Assembly: GCA_013115135.1 (NCBI GenBank)
Contig: JABANP010000182.1
Coordinates: 1-64,000, forward strand
Source of the DNA: Perkinsus olseni
Lineage: Eukaryota; Perkinsozoa; Perkinsida; Perkinsidae
Length of the DNA stretch: 64,000 bases
Reading direction: 5' to 3'
Numbering within the stretch: the stretch's first letter is position 1; each line of letters opens with the position of its first letter. The translations under genes and the position numbers were made by a program. Positions 43,534-55,132 of this stretch are shown in pieces. The notes under the pieces were generated by a model. It made no database searches. It was not told the origin of the DNA and was given only the letters and a program-made list of their open reading frames with translations.

Positions 43534-46500
43534 GGCTTAGAAGACGCCTTCTGTTTGCTTGCTGTCTTCTCAGAGTGCTCATTATAGGATCTTCTTAAGC
43601 AGGCCAGAGGCCGACAAAGCTTGGCGGCTCACAGCTCTGAAGGCACGGCTGACTGCGGCTGACAGAAGAGACTGCTCGTAAGCTGAGCGATACAAGACTC
43701 CTATTACAGCTCAATTCGCTCTGTTGATCTCCTGATTCCTAAGTTCGAAAAACCTAGACCATCCAGGCTCTTCCGAAGATCGCTAGTCCGGTGAAGTCTC
43801 CTTCGGTAGCGCTAGCCTCGGACCTAGATCGTATTATTGTGATTCGGTAAAAGTTTATATAATACCAATACATACAATTGTATTATACAAATGAGGTAGT
43901 ACACGATGTAGGCTCATCCGTATTCGGCGGTGTAGGCTGTTGGCCTCGAAGCGCATACAGCTGATTGAGTCAGCCTGATTCCCGTCAGAGGGGCTCGCAA
44001 ATGGGAACTTTCGTCAGCCGCAAAAGTACCTCGAAATTATTGCGCTTCGTAGCTGCTCTTACTCGGAGTTGTTCACTTCGAGTAGGAGGCTAACGCGTAG
44101 TTCACGCTACCCCCGCTACGCAAGCCAACGGGTTGTCGCGGCCGTTCCGGGTTCCCTTTTTTTATCAGTGCAACTAGCACTCCTTTGCTCGAATTCTCGG
44201 TTTTCTTCGTAGGTTCGTCAAGCCGAAGTTCAGTGTGGACAGGCTACAGGAACTACTCACCCGCAGCGTGCAAATCTTGCCGCAGACCTCCAGTAGGGAT
44301 TTTTGAGATGTGATTCGAATAAATGAACGCGCATGTGGAAAATTCGAACAACAAATGTCGGACGCGAGACTCCATACAAATAAGTAGAAATTTGGATTCG
44401 AGTCTCTCGAGAGCAAGGACTGGGTCATGGCGGTGATCACATCAAGCCGCTCTCCAGCGTTGCTGGTAGATGTGAACGTGCCAATGCCTCAAGCTTCTTA
44501 TGTGTCGAGAAAATTGTATACAACTGTCTTTTGGTTACACATATCTTGTCCACACCCGAAGTGGCACATTCCTCTCTTTGTCAGAACATGAATGGATGTT
44601 GCCTTACCGCCAGCTGCAGGCTTACAGTGACTATATCTCACCGCCTGGCAGTTCTAGGAGTGAAACTGATGTCTGGCCGGGGACACTCTCCGAAGTCTTA
44701 AGTTTAACCTGTGCCCCTCTGTTCGAAATACCCATCCCTAATACTGTCCACTGGCTCACGAGGGAGACTCTGAAGGCCTCTCCATAGCAACCAGTTGATC
44801 CAAACCACATCAGAGAAGGATTTCTGGAGTGCAGTAGATGCCCAGACTATCGTACACTGTATTAACAACTACACCGATCTTTTACGAGCACTGCTCCTCT
44901 CTGAAGCAATTTCATCTCGTGTTGCTGGTGTCTGTTCTCTCGACTGTTGTGCTCAGATTTGGTGTTGTTCTGTTGCCGAGAACATTTGTTGCGCGTTTAT
45001 GTAATCCCGGGCTCGGTATCAACGAGGGCACTTCGGCAGTTTCTAGGACAGGGGTTCTCCCACAAAAAAGCAGGAGCGTGTTGAACCATCCAACTCTTGT
45101 CTGTGGCGCTGTGCATGGCCCTATCGCTTAAAGCTAAGAGCTTGGGTCGCCCAAATTGGGGGGAGCGTCTGGACCGATGACTCGCTTCGAAGTATCGAGT
45201 AGAACACAAAATATTCGCAACCAGTAGTCTCGGAGTCAGCCTGAGGCCCCCCACTGCCAGTGGGCCACTTTCAGTACTACAGTAGTACTACTACTACCTA
45301 CGCCGCAGGCCCTGCGGTAGTGGTTCAACCACTCGCAATCGCCGCTCACTCGAATCGGCGCAACCACTGTGGTTGCGCCGATTCGAGTGGGAGCGGCGAA
45401 TTTTCCGTCGAAGCTCGAAGCTCGGGGAGCCAGTTCTGAAGCCGAAGCGCCTGGCCTCCAGCACCGGTGCGAACTCCCGTGTGAAAACTTCGACGTATAT
45501 GAGCAATCGTTTCGTGCAAACTCCAAGGCCGCTGGCGGTTTTTTTATCCACTTAGATAAACACAACAGAACACATTGAAAGCGTCAACTGGCCGCTACGC
45601 TATTGGGCCTCTTGAAAGCATCTCTTATCTCATCTTCGGCTCGCCGCTCCCACACACCCTCGGCACCACTGGCACGTATCAAGGCAGCCATGTCAACTCG
45701 GGGGCGCTTACCTGACCATGCGCAAGATAGGAATTGAGCCCACGTGACATGTGAGTTTATGGTAACGGTCACGGCTCAGTTAAACTGCCACCGATGTGCT
45801 CAGCTATTGCGTGCGTTATGCACAAACCGATGTAACGTAATCACCGGAGGTGCTATGGGAACAAAAAGCCTTGCAAAGCAGTAAGTGCCGCAACCCTGCA
45901 TCAGAATGCAGCCCGCAAAGCTCACTTCGGTCCTCAATCGGTGCGCGTATTGTCCGAGCCCTCCGCTGATTCACGACTTGTGTTGTCTTCTGAGAGCTGC
46001 CTGCTGTTGTCGAGGAGCTGTTGTCGTTAAACAACTCTGCAAATTCAACCTGCCCACAACCTCGAGTGGCTCGGATTCAGTGCGGAAGGAGCTAGCCTTG
46101 CCTCCAAGGGATGCTTGTAGCCCTCCTTGTCCCTTTCAGAGAAGGGAGCATTCACTCGCTCATAAAAGGTGCCTTCGACATCAACAATTCGCTGGAGATT
46201 TCGACGCTGACAACCGGAAATCGAATGCGACCACGGGCGCGACGACTCACCATATCGTCTCTTTTGATGTTCCTCGTCTGTGCTATCTGCTCTCCATGGC
46301 TTATCTCGTATCTGAGTCGGCAAAAACAGATAACTCAACACGTTTTTAGCACATCTGCACTGGTAGTGGTTTCGTCGGTTAACGAACATTCCAAATCAAT
46401 TGTTCGGACGTTTTAGCCCACTTATCGAGCAACGTTTATGCGAGATGCGGCGAAAGTGCATAAAATGAATTGCGACTGCACAACAAGTTTCGAGCAGACA

Positions 46501-46643
46501 AGCGGAAAAACATTATCCGGGAGCTGACGAAGCGGTAAGGGGCTCAGGGCTAGGAGAGGAACGACGAGCGGGATAGGGTTCCTCGATAAACAGAAGAAGG
46601 AAATCATTGGACCAACCCGGGACATGTCTGTGGTCCGAGATGA
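43534..46643. other. Intergenic, no supported gene; one long hairpin
   Basis: Frames of about 95-155 codons occur (44500-44787, 44838-45131, 45885-46349) but show no domain or exon logic, so none is called. A long hairpin lies at 45338-45399: arms 45347-45367 and 45369-45389 are exact 21-bp inverses around a 1-nt loop, and the stem extends outwards by about 10 more pairs with one gap. Confidence 0.45.
45338..45399. repeat. Hairpin, 21-bp perfect core plus ~10 bp, 1-nt loop
   Basis: The core stem is CACTCGAATCGGCGCAACCA and its inverse around a single T (45368). The outer CGCCGCTC/GAGCGGCG pairs continue the stem with a single unpaired base. Confidence 0.9.
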
Positions 46644-47422
46644 ATGAGCAAACAGTTCGTAATGCCCTGTATGAGCTCGTTCAAGCTCCTTTGCGCCGGA
46701 CTGCTCTTGTGGGCTGTTCACGCTCTAAGAAGCCCCCCAAGGAAGAGCAGCCCCGTAGAGCTCGATCCTTCCCAGCTTCAATACAGATGCTCACTCCCAA
46801 CTGACAGCTTGGGTGAACGGAAAGTAGAAGGATCAGCTAGCTTCGTTGCTGTGCATCGCACCGCCGATGGGAAGGAGGTAGGACGCCAAGAGGGAACCTT
46901 CCCGCCTTCCTGGTTGTGCCAACTTCAGAGCGTCCTTGGGGTCATCGAATATGCCCTTCTGAGCGCAGCAACCCGAGGAAGGTGGGTTTACGTTGAAGGG
47001 GTGAAAGTGAAGGATGCGGAGTGGCAAAGCAAGGGACTCGAGACAGAGATCCTCACACGCTTGCTCGCTTACGTAATGCAGCAGCCTCAGTTGTGTTTAC
47101 TCACGACGATTCTCAGATGAAACAGGCTAAGCCTCAAGTTCTAGGCGCCTTTGTGCTGGTACAGCCCCACAGTAGAGAGGAGGGGGTGTTCAAGTCCGTT
47201 GGCTTCAGACGCACAGGTCGGCACTCGGGTCCCCGTTCTGGTTCGATGGGCTTTCTCCTGCGGATCATCTCAGGTGAATCGAGTCCCTTCGAGGCGTATG
47301 CCTTCCTCTTCACTTCAACGGCAGCCGCTAGCTTACCGGCGGACCTGCCCCCGATAGATATGCGACTACCGGTGACGAATGATGGCGACGTGATAGAAGT
47401 TTATGAGGACATCTTCGGATAG
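46644..47422 (+). CDS. Secreted GNAT-like N-acetyltransferase, copy 2
   Basis: Two exons join(46644..47072, 47117..47422) with a 44-nt intron, phase 0, give 244 aa. A signal peptide (FKLLCAGLLLWAVHA) is followed by a GNAT-like fold: beta strand GRWVYVEGVKVKD, the acetyl-CoA loop in QSKGLE, helix TEILTRLLAY, then LGAFVLVQPHS and VFKSVGFRRTG. GNATs transfer acetyl from acetyl-CoA to amines. The Q-x-x-G-x-G/A loop is weak (QSKGLE), so activity is uncertain. A C-terminal block, LPPIDMRLPVTND, is shared with the decayed copy at 34298-35195 and is outside the GNAT fold. Secretion of a GNAT is uncommon. Other readings: an inactive GNAT-fold protein. Confidence 0.7.
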
Positions 47423-47825
47423 TTTTTACGAGCGAAACGTTTGGAAAGTTCCCCATGACTACGATGTTGGTTGTTGTCGCTAAGAGCTCATTTTTAAGTT
47501 CAAAGTGAACACCATGACCAGCGGTACGTGGGAGGCCCCCATTTGATATTCGCCGAGAAAAAAAGAAAAACAGACAAAACAGCAGCTCGGGCCAACGCTG
47601 AAGGACCGCCCGAAAACAGCAGCCCGGAGGAAGGCGGCGAGGATGGGGGAAGATGCAGCAGAAGACGGTCGAAGCCCTTTGAGCAGGAAGACGCGATGAT
47701 TGCTCGTAATTAAGGACAGTTTCAATCGACTAGCCGTACGATCCACTTCCGTCAGCACGATGAAAAAATTTGCGTGAAGTAGTAAAAATGTAGGGTTTGG
47801 GTTGTTCCAATCGATATGCACATGA
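47423..47825. other. Convergent strand-switch region
   Basis: Genes to the left read rightward, genes to the right read leftward, and they meet here. A Lys/Arg/Glu-rich 62-codon frame (47528-47713, +) and an overlapping minus frame are present but unassigned; either could hold further 3' exons of the neighbouring minus-strand gene. Confidence 0.45.
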
Positions 47826-48703
47826 CTAGAGTATCTCAGCGTATACTGAGTCTTCCAGTCTGAAATCTCTAGTGCGATAATAATCATCGATGCCTTTATG
47901 ACGTTTGGCATGACAGGCTGCTCTCATCAAAGCGCCTTCACCGAGCCCGAGGGCGTGTCATCACTCTGACCCCCGTGAAGACTCACCGCTCGAGCTCCTG
48001 CTGTGCCAATCGTTGCTTGGAGGCATCCGAATCATCCAGCAGGCGTTGTACCATATCTTCACGCTCCGCGAGGAACTGGTCGTATCTACAGCGTGACGGA
48101 TGGCGGCTCGACAGACCCTCCCCTTCCCTACTCGGGCGTGCCACTGCAGTCGAACTTTGACTTGTTCATGACTTCGTAAACTTTCCGACGAGTCTGCGTA
48201 ACCCTCTCTGTCACCAAATCAACCGAGCTCGAGAACCTGAAGTCACCACTTGCTCACTCGAGCCCTCTAGCATTTCCTCAACTCACTTCATCTGCCCTCG
48301 TTCAATAAGTCTGCCACAGATGCCTGTGCCTCCAACGGAGGCTCGGCACGTTATCCGAGAGGACAGACAGAAGACTCGATGAAGGCAGCTTTCACAGTAC
48401 CTATAACCAGAACATATAGAGACCTACAACTCCCATGCGAGATTTATCGAAAACGACTTCTCCAACCTCTCGGAGCGAGAGAATACCGATGAAGAATTCA
48501 GTGTCGGCCTGCTGACGACAAGCGACGTATCCGAGTAAATGCTCTTGACAGTGCGGTCCGTCGCCAACTAGTTCCTCATCCCCCCTCCCAACTCACGCAT
48601 GGCCGCAAGGTGCCGTGTAGAAGCCTGTGCCGCTACTGCGATCACTGATAGCAGTGCAGTTACAGCAGACAGCAGTGTGCAGCAAGTCGGACACTTGCGC
48701 CAT
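47826..48703 (-). CDS. MAT1/TFB3-like subunit of TFIIH (CDK-activating kinase assembly factor)
   Basis: Exons on minus: 48703..48597, 48400..48287, 48236..48156, 48085..47987, 47859..47826; phases match and give 144 aa. MAT1 joins CDK7 and cyclin H and anchors the kinase to TFIIH. Seen: a RING-type zinc site (CCNC, then PCGHAYCESCL, further Cys in ITC and GIC), the linker with GRLIERGQMKFSS, then helical TRRKVYEVMNKSKYDQFLAE and RLAQQELER, which follow the order in MAT1. Animal and fungal MAT1 are about 300 aa; the C-terminal CDK/cyclin-binding part is missing here, so either later exons were missed in 47430-47820 or the protein is short. The last exon is the least certain. Confidence 0.7.
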
Positions 48704-49292
48704 TAAAACTGTTAAAGAGAAAACCAGGCGCTTCGCTCCGCTAGAACTCGAACATGTTCGAGATAATAGAAACACTCTCAATGCCCACTGGAGCCAAAAC
48801 ACTCATCGTGGGTGATGTTGGGAACGTCAGCGAAGTACCTAGGCAAAGACATATTGCCATGAAATCTGTCCCAAAAATTCTCATCCAATTTCAAAAGCAA
48901 GTTTCTCCTAAGTGGCTGGGCGTTCGACTACGAGATCTTGAGGGTAGTTCGAAAATATGTAAACAAAAAAATATTTCCAAAATATTTACAGACCATTTCC
49001 AAAAATTTTCGAAATATTTCCGGAATTTCATTTTCGAAACACATCGAAATTCATTATGATAATAGATGTAACGACTTCCGTTTCGATGTTCGATGTGAAC
49101 TCCCCACAGCGGTTCGCGGAAAGTTCTCACTGTCAAACTCGCGGACTCTCAGTGACAACGACAGCAGCAGTTGAGCCAACGGCACTCGATAAAACACGCA
49201 GCGGTCGAAGCACCACGAGAATTCCAGTCACAGTATAAGCGAGACGCTGGATGACGCCGAAGAGCCTCACTGCTGGTTATTGAGGGCTAAGC
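48704..49292. other. Spacer between the MAT1-like and farnesyltransferase genes
   Basis: An AT-rich stretch at 48950-49040 has AATATTTCC/AAATATTT repeats. No gene supported. Confidence 0.4.
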
Positions 49293-52200
49293 TTACTTCT
49301 CCAGCCTCCTCCGAGCTTCCTTCGAGATATTGTAAAGCACATCAGATTCAATGAGCAAAGTGTTCTCTCCAAGAGTCGTCGGCGGGCTGCCTCGATGCCA
49401 CTGGGAGGCGGCCATACCCGACAGGGCGTAGCATGTATGATAATAGTCGCAGTTCCTAAGGAATCCCAAAGTCATTCTCGACTAGCCTGCGGACAGTCTC
49501 ACTTCCCCGGTTTGTCTCGAAACCCTCCCCTTTCCCTCTCCTGGCAGGCCAAGAGCAGATACATCTGCAAGGGCTCGGGGGCACACCAAGCCTTCTCTTC
49601 CTGAGACAGCACTAACGACTAACCGATCAATCGATCGAAGAGAGCAACTTACCTGCGGGATGTGCAGTAGTGAGCGTAATATCGACAACGAGCCGTACTG
49701 CCAGTAGGAGTAGCAGCTGTCAACTAGCTTGTTCGCTCGGCCATTGAACCCACCTGATGAAAGCAGCACACCCTGATAATTTTTGGTAAAATTGCAGAAT
49801 TGTAAAATGTGTTGTGTATTATTGGCGTGATGACAGCAGCCCGAAGCGGCCTTTGCGCTGAAGGACGTGGCGATTATACCATGTACAGCACGATGTATAA
49901 GGAAAGCTTACATCGATACATTTTTTGGACCGGAGTGTAGCACTCCGGGATGCAGACTACCAGGCACGATCAACCGCTAGGCGGCCTCTACGAGATCATC
50001 CGAGAACCCCTCCAAGTCCCACCTTCGAATGCCAGCTGTCTCTGACACACCCATCTAGCCATCCTCTCGAGGTTCAAGGCCTCCTCAGCCTTGCCGAGCA
50101 TAGTAGCAGCGGCCAGACCACAGAAGGCGTAGCTGAGAGCATGTCATCCGACCACATGGATAAGCAGCCGCCTCCTGTACCCGCCATGTGCTTCGAGCCC
50201 AGGCTCTCCGGCTATGCCACCCTCCCATGTCTGGCAGCGGTGAATGTATCCCACTACACCTAAAACACGACCTCCATTCACACGTAAAGTCATACAATAG
50301 ATGCGCAACTTTCAAGGCCACAGGATCCAGAGGTGGGGCCCAGAGCCCTCATCCGGCAGGCGCGAGCTCTCGCAATAATGAACCCAGAGGTATCCGAGAT
50401 TCAATGATAGGACTCGAAAGAAATGCCACCGCCAGTATGCCGAAATATGAAACCGCTACTGTGCCCAACGCGCGCGGGACCTTCCGAGGCAGCCCACCTT
50501 CCTCCAGCTCCGGGGTGATCATCTTCAGCATGCTCGCAACTGCTATTGCACAGTAGCAGCCCCGCATATCCGTTTCACCGTTCTGATGAACTCTGAAACC
50601 TCCAGTGGATCGATCCTTCATTGATATTAAAAATCTGTACCTGAGCATACACTTGAATGTTGGCGAAGTGCCCTAAGCAAAACCTGGAGAAAGATATCTA
50701 AATGTGCCGATTGCTTTATCAGATGTAATAATGTTGTTGTCTTATGCAAAGACTTGTCTCTGTGGAGATTGAATTCGTTACCTCTCTCAAAACCCCCAGC
50801 ACTTTCAACTCGAAAGCGGGAGCCAATTAAGAGAACTGAGGGAGAAAGTATTATTTTTTACAAGACGCTCGTGTTAGGCGTGCTTAAGATATTTTTAGCC
50901 TCCGCCGTCTAAGGAACGCCAGCGTTCGTAGATGAACTCAACACGAGCATGCCGGACATATCGCTGAGAAGTTTTCACGAACTCTGGTATCCGACGGGCA
51001 ACCCCGCACTCGATCCACTCTTACTGAGATACGATATGTAGCTGAGCTATCATAGCTCCTCACGAATCTCACTCACGATAGCTTCGCAGAATCTGCGAAG
51101 CTATCGTGAGTGCGACGCATCTGCGACGCAGATGGTCTTCGTCTGCGAACTCCTCGAAGGTAATGTATTCTGGACCAGGATTTTTGGCCTAGGCTCGTCA
51201 AGCTTTCGGGCTCAAAACTTAAACTACGACGCTCCGCTCGGTTGGCTCTCCACCTCAGCCTGAGGTCCTCAGGGTTTATGACGAAGATGGCTTTCAACAG
51301 TTCGCGCATGAACTTTTCACTCCGCGGGTGGTTGGCGTTCACAGCTCTGGACAATCTCATGATTACGTGGAAGATGTCCAGCTTCACACTGACCCCTTCG
51401 GCACCCAGTGCCTCTGGTGATGAAATTATTCTTGTCTCTTGCCTCCGTTCTGCAGCAGTTCCTGTCGACGTACAGCACTAACGGTGCATTAAACCATAAG
51501 CGACTGTGGCTGCAACAGCCAGCGCCGCGTCCTTCATACTGGCGTCGATAGCTGACAGTTCCATGTCTAGCAAGTCTTCGAAGATACCACTTGATATGAA
51601 GAGCATCCCTAACTCGATGTCGTCATGCACAAGCTGGAACCCTAGATCAACATGAAGCCTCTGCAGGGCAATCAGCGGCTAGTGAGTTTTTTGAAGTCAG
51701 ATCCTCAATCAAGCAGACTCCACCAGTCATCCCTCCCTCTCCTCACGACCATAACCCGAGGGGCAGGAGAAGGACGTACGGGCTCTCGAAGAGGAGGTAA
51801 AGGATTTCGAACCACTCCTGTAGATCCTGCTCGAGGGACGCCTTGAACTTCCACAGGCGCGATGTCTGATCAGTCAAACCGCCGGCGTCCGCGGGAACTC
51901 GGGACCACCGTTCACAGAGGGAAGATCAACATATTTCGAACCGTTCGCCAGAGAAGTCTGTGGGGCAGTCGTACCAGTACACTGGCTAACGAAGTTGCAT
52001 GCCCATTGAAGTCTTCCGCAAAACTGGTTCATCATCCTCGTCCAAACGGAGCAGCCTCAGCCTTATGCGATTCGCTGAGATATCAAGGGATGCCTATCGC
52101 CAACCGAGCGATAGGGAACTAAACTGATAGGGGATATGTAAGACTATTGAAACACGAGCATTAAGTGACGGCTGCCTTCGTCACATTCAGTATAGCAAGC

Positions 52201-54007
52201 ATCCCGCGCGGGGCGCATCCAGACCTCCCTTCACAAGAAAGGCCTGAATGCCCGCTGGGATTTTCAGACGGGAACACTAGGATTTCGGGGCGGAGGAGCG
52301 GAGCTCCCTTTCTGCGCAGGATTCGGCGATGTAAATTTGAGCAAGGACGCCAGTTGATCAGAGGTAGGCGCGGAATGTGTCTGGTGGGTCCGAATCCCAG
52401 CACCGGCGTTTCTCCAGCATTGTTGTATCCTGGCGCGTGATAATTCTGGCTGACAAACCTCATAAAACTCATGGTGGTAAGTATCTCGCATTTTTTATGG
52501 AATCTATGAAGCGGGAGATTCCGATTGGTAAACCTTCCACGAGTTCATTCATGTCGTGGAGAAATAATTTTAACAAACAAACGCGCGGAAAGGTGAAGAA
52601 GGGATAGTATATGCTTCGCTCGCTCCGCAATTTTAGTCCGTTAGAGAACTTAATTTTCACGCGACGCTCAATTCATCCTGAGCCCGAATAAACACCGACT
52701 GAGCATTCACAGACTCCACCAACATAAATATCATCACCGCATGATGCGAGCTTGATACCAACGACATCACACCATCCAAGACCTTCTTACAGCGCTGGTC
52801 TGTTAACGACCCTATAAGCTTCCTCCGTGCCCACAATCACCAGAGCTGCCACTGCGGCATAAGTGCAGGCCAGATGAGGTAGCTGACCAGGTCCACCAGC
52901 GAACCCCCCCTTTGGCGATTGACAGGCCGACAGAAAAGAGCATACGCTGAAAGGGGAAAAGGGACAGGATACAATAGGGGAAGACTCAATTCACATGTGA
53001 AGCGACCTCATTGAGAGCTACGACGATTTACAATTTGGAAATTGTATATAGAACTTGTAGATAACAAGTAGAGTGCCGGCGTCATCAACCATTCGTACAT
53101 GGTGACTGTGCAATTCCCTCGGGACCGGCGATCGCATGATCCTGACATGTTCGCACATTATACTGATTCATATGGTTATGCATGTCCTTCACTACAATGC
53201 GCTCAACAAAGCAAGAAGCAAGAACCAGCCCCAACAAGCAAAGCAAGAACCAAGCTGTCACGAGCAAAGAAGTCTACTTAGGTACACGCCATCCACTCGA
53301 TAGCCTGGCTCGTTCGGCGACGAGTTGCAGCCAGCCTTTCAGCGGCGAACACGGTCACAGCAACCTCTCACGAATCCTTCCCGCCGCATTACTCATCAGC
53401 GACCTCCAATCTGTCCAGAGTGCCCAGCAGCTCCAACGCCCGCAGTATCCAATACACGAACCATGGCCGACTGGCATCTAGACAGCTGTACTTAGTCGGC
53501 AGAGACTTCAACGCTTTCTTCAGGAACTTCGTGTGAACTTCCCGATTCAGTTGGAAGGCGCTGAGAGCAATTAACAGTATCACACGGGCGGTATCAAGAA
53601 AACGTGAGAAAACAGAAACCGGGAAATCCGAGTTACAGAGGGTTCCAAGGTCAATCTGTCTTGCACTAATTTTCTTCTACCGCCACAAAATGGTAACATT
53701 CCTCGGCTTTATAAGAAGGGCCTATTCAACAGGCTAAACTGATCCCGCGCAGAGAGGCACGTCTTTGCTGGTCTACCTAAGCCGTACTGTCTGCGTTGGA
53801 CTTTAAACTCACACAAAATGCTCGATGCAGGCGATTGCGAAAGAGCTTCAGCATGAGAAATTTCGACTCCGATCCACCCTACTTCTCATCAGTCGCGACA
53901 CTGCCGTCCAGCTGCTCCTTCATGAACACTTCGTAGCAGCTCATCACCGACATCTCCGTCCTCCGTTGCTCGGCAGACGAGTGCGTTGGGAATCTATCAT
54001 CGTTCAT
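49293..54007 (-). CDS. FNTB: Protein farnesyltransferase subunit beta
   Basis: Nine exons on minus: 54007..53883, 53560..53393, 52946..52791, 50640..50498, 50259..50181, 50132..50023, 49753..49653, 49600..49503, 49455..49293; every phase fits, 380 aa. The enzyme attaches farnesyl to the Cys of C-terminal CaaX boxes of Ras-type GTPases and others. Landmarks in order: [103 protein letters not shown] (zinc-binding Asp and Cys); [19 protein letters not shown] (zinc-binding His). All three zinc ligands are present and the alpha-alpha barrel repeats are complete; it is shorter than animal enzymes (about 437 aa), mostly at the ends. The 2150-nt third intron holds a transposase relic and a hairpin. 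The start is the ATG before DDRFP. Confidence 0.95.
49813..49910 (+). repeat. Copy of a foldback repeat (family with 57286-57425)
   Basis: Shares GTGTATTATTGGCGTGATG, AAGCGGCCTTTG and GACGTGGCGA with TATACCATGTAC with the copy near 57286-57364. It lies in FNTB intron 6, and its right part (AGCACGATGTATAAGGAAA) matches the inverted right arm of the other copy. Confidence 0.8.
51070..51112. repeat. Perfect 21-bp hairpin with 1-nt loop in FNTB intron 3
   Basis: Arms 51070-51090 and 51092-51112 are exact inverses around A51091; the stem contains CACGATAGCTTCGCAGA. Confidence 0.92.
51200..51690 (-). pseudogene. Transposase-like relic inside FNTB intron 3
   Basis: On minus, broken frames read LELSAID-type helix segments ([18 protein letters not shown]), then [12 protein letters not shown], then [20 protein letters not shown] and [19 protein letters not shown]. 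The VDR-CC box followed by LD-x-FH-x-MRR/L is a pattern I associate with an uncharacterised DDE-type transposase family found in animal and protist genomes; the family name is uncertain. At least two frame changes separate the blocks, so it is non-functional. It is antisense to nothing and lies in the same orientation as FNTB. Confidence 0.4.
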
Positions 54008-54690
54008 GATGCGATGGCAGCTGAGGCTGCTTAATCAACTCCACTGACTTCCCCTGACAGCCCTGCTTGCACCCATACCAGTTGCCGGTAACGACGAAAC
54101 AGAACGACTCGACCATGAATCCCCGCTGGTGTCGTATTCTGGATTCTTGGAATTCGCTTCCTCTACACGTCTTTCCCGAAGAACACAACAGACTCGAGTC
54201 CTTGAAAGATGCTGTATCACCGCTGAACCTCTTTCTGTAAGAAAGGGCCCAAGAAAACACCTCCCGCATTGAAGCTCTTCTCATCAACACAACGCGGCGT
54301 AGCCCAAGGTACTAGAAACTATACTGTACCGCGATAAACGATCTAAACAAATGTCCAGGAACAGGTTCAGTGAGAAATGTGGTATATGAAGAGTGACGAT
54401 TATACAACAGTGAGACCAATTCTAGCACAGTCCCCACATCATACCGGTAGCTACGGTAATCCCAGCCTCCTTGTTCAAGGCCTTCACCAACAGCTCTTTA
54501 CGCAGCCTCCATTGGGTGTTATAAATATTCAAACCATCAACGATGTTTTGACCCGACAATTTCAAACAATAGTACGCAATGAAGCAGCCCAGCCTCACAA
54601 AGCTATTGGAGAAGTACCTGACGACGCAGCCACCGTGCGAGGATGACTTCACATTAAATGCTTTGTGTGCCGAGTTGATCTACAGTGAAA
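54008..54690. other. Upstream of farnesyltransferase beta
   Basis: A minus-strand frame at 54422-54652 (LNIYNTQWRLRKELLVKALN) could be an exon of an unknown gene, but nothing connects to it. Otherwise featureless. Confidence 0.35.
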
Positions 54691-54945
54691 TAGAGGTGGG
54701 CGACAGTACGGGTACGGTCTAGTACGGAGTGCCGGTACGGGTGCGAGTACGGCTCCGTACCCGTCGCAGCGGTTCGCAAGTACCGTACTAGTACGCCGTA
54801 CTTGAAGTACGGCGCAATTGAGTACACGTATGCGTTATTTAATATATTTAATACGTACTAGTCCTCCGTACCCGTACTAGGTTGACAGTTTGAAACGTAC
54901 TCCGTACCGTACCTTCCTCGACCCCAGTACGGTTGCCCAGCTCTA
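54691..54945. mobile_element. hAT-like MITE (255 bp), second copy, inverted
   Basis: Ends TAGAGGTGGGCGACAGTAC and the inverse of TAGAGCTGGGCAACCGTAC, flanked by 8-bp repeats CAGTGAAA (54683-54690) and CAGGGAAA (54946-54953), which differ at one base. The interior matches the 28688-28950 copy in reverse orientation. Confidence 0.87.
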
Positions 54946-55132
54946 CAGGGAAATATGGAAGGTGCTAGCTCCACCCAGTCTCGGACCTCTGCCGGTTCTC
55001 ATCGATTGCCAGTTGCTACTGATAGCTATTAATGGTATATGCAATCGCTTTATAAGCTCAGGTGTAGGGATAGAACCCACGACCTTTCGAGGTACAGCCG
55101 TATCCGTCACCCATTGTACCAATCTTTCCCTA
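54946..55132. other. Short spacer with a tRNA-like T-arm
   Basis: On minus at 55061-55080 GTGGGTTCTATCCCTACACC forms a good T-arm; the D and anticodon arms are not paired. Possible degenerate tRNA or SINE. Confidence 0.35.
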
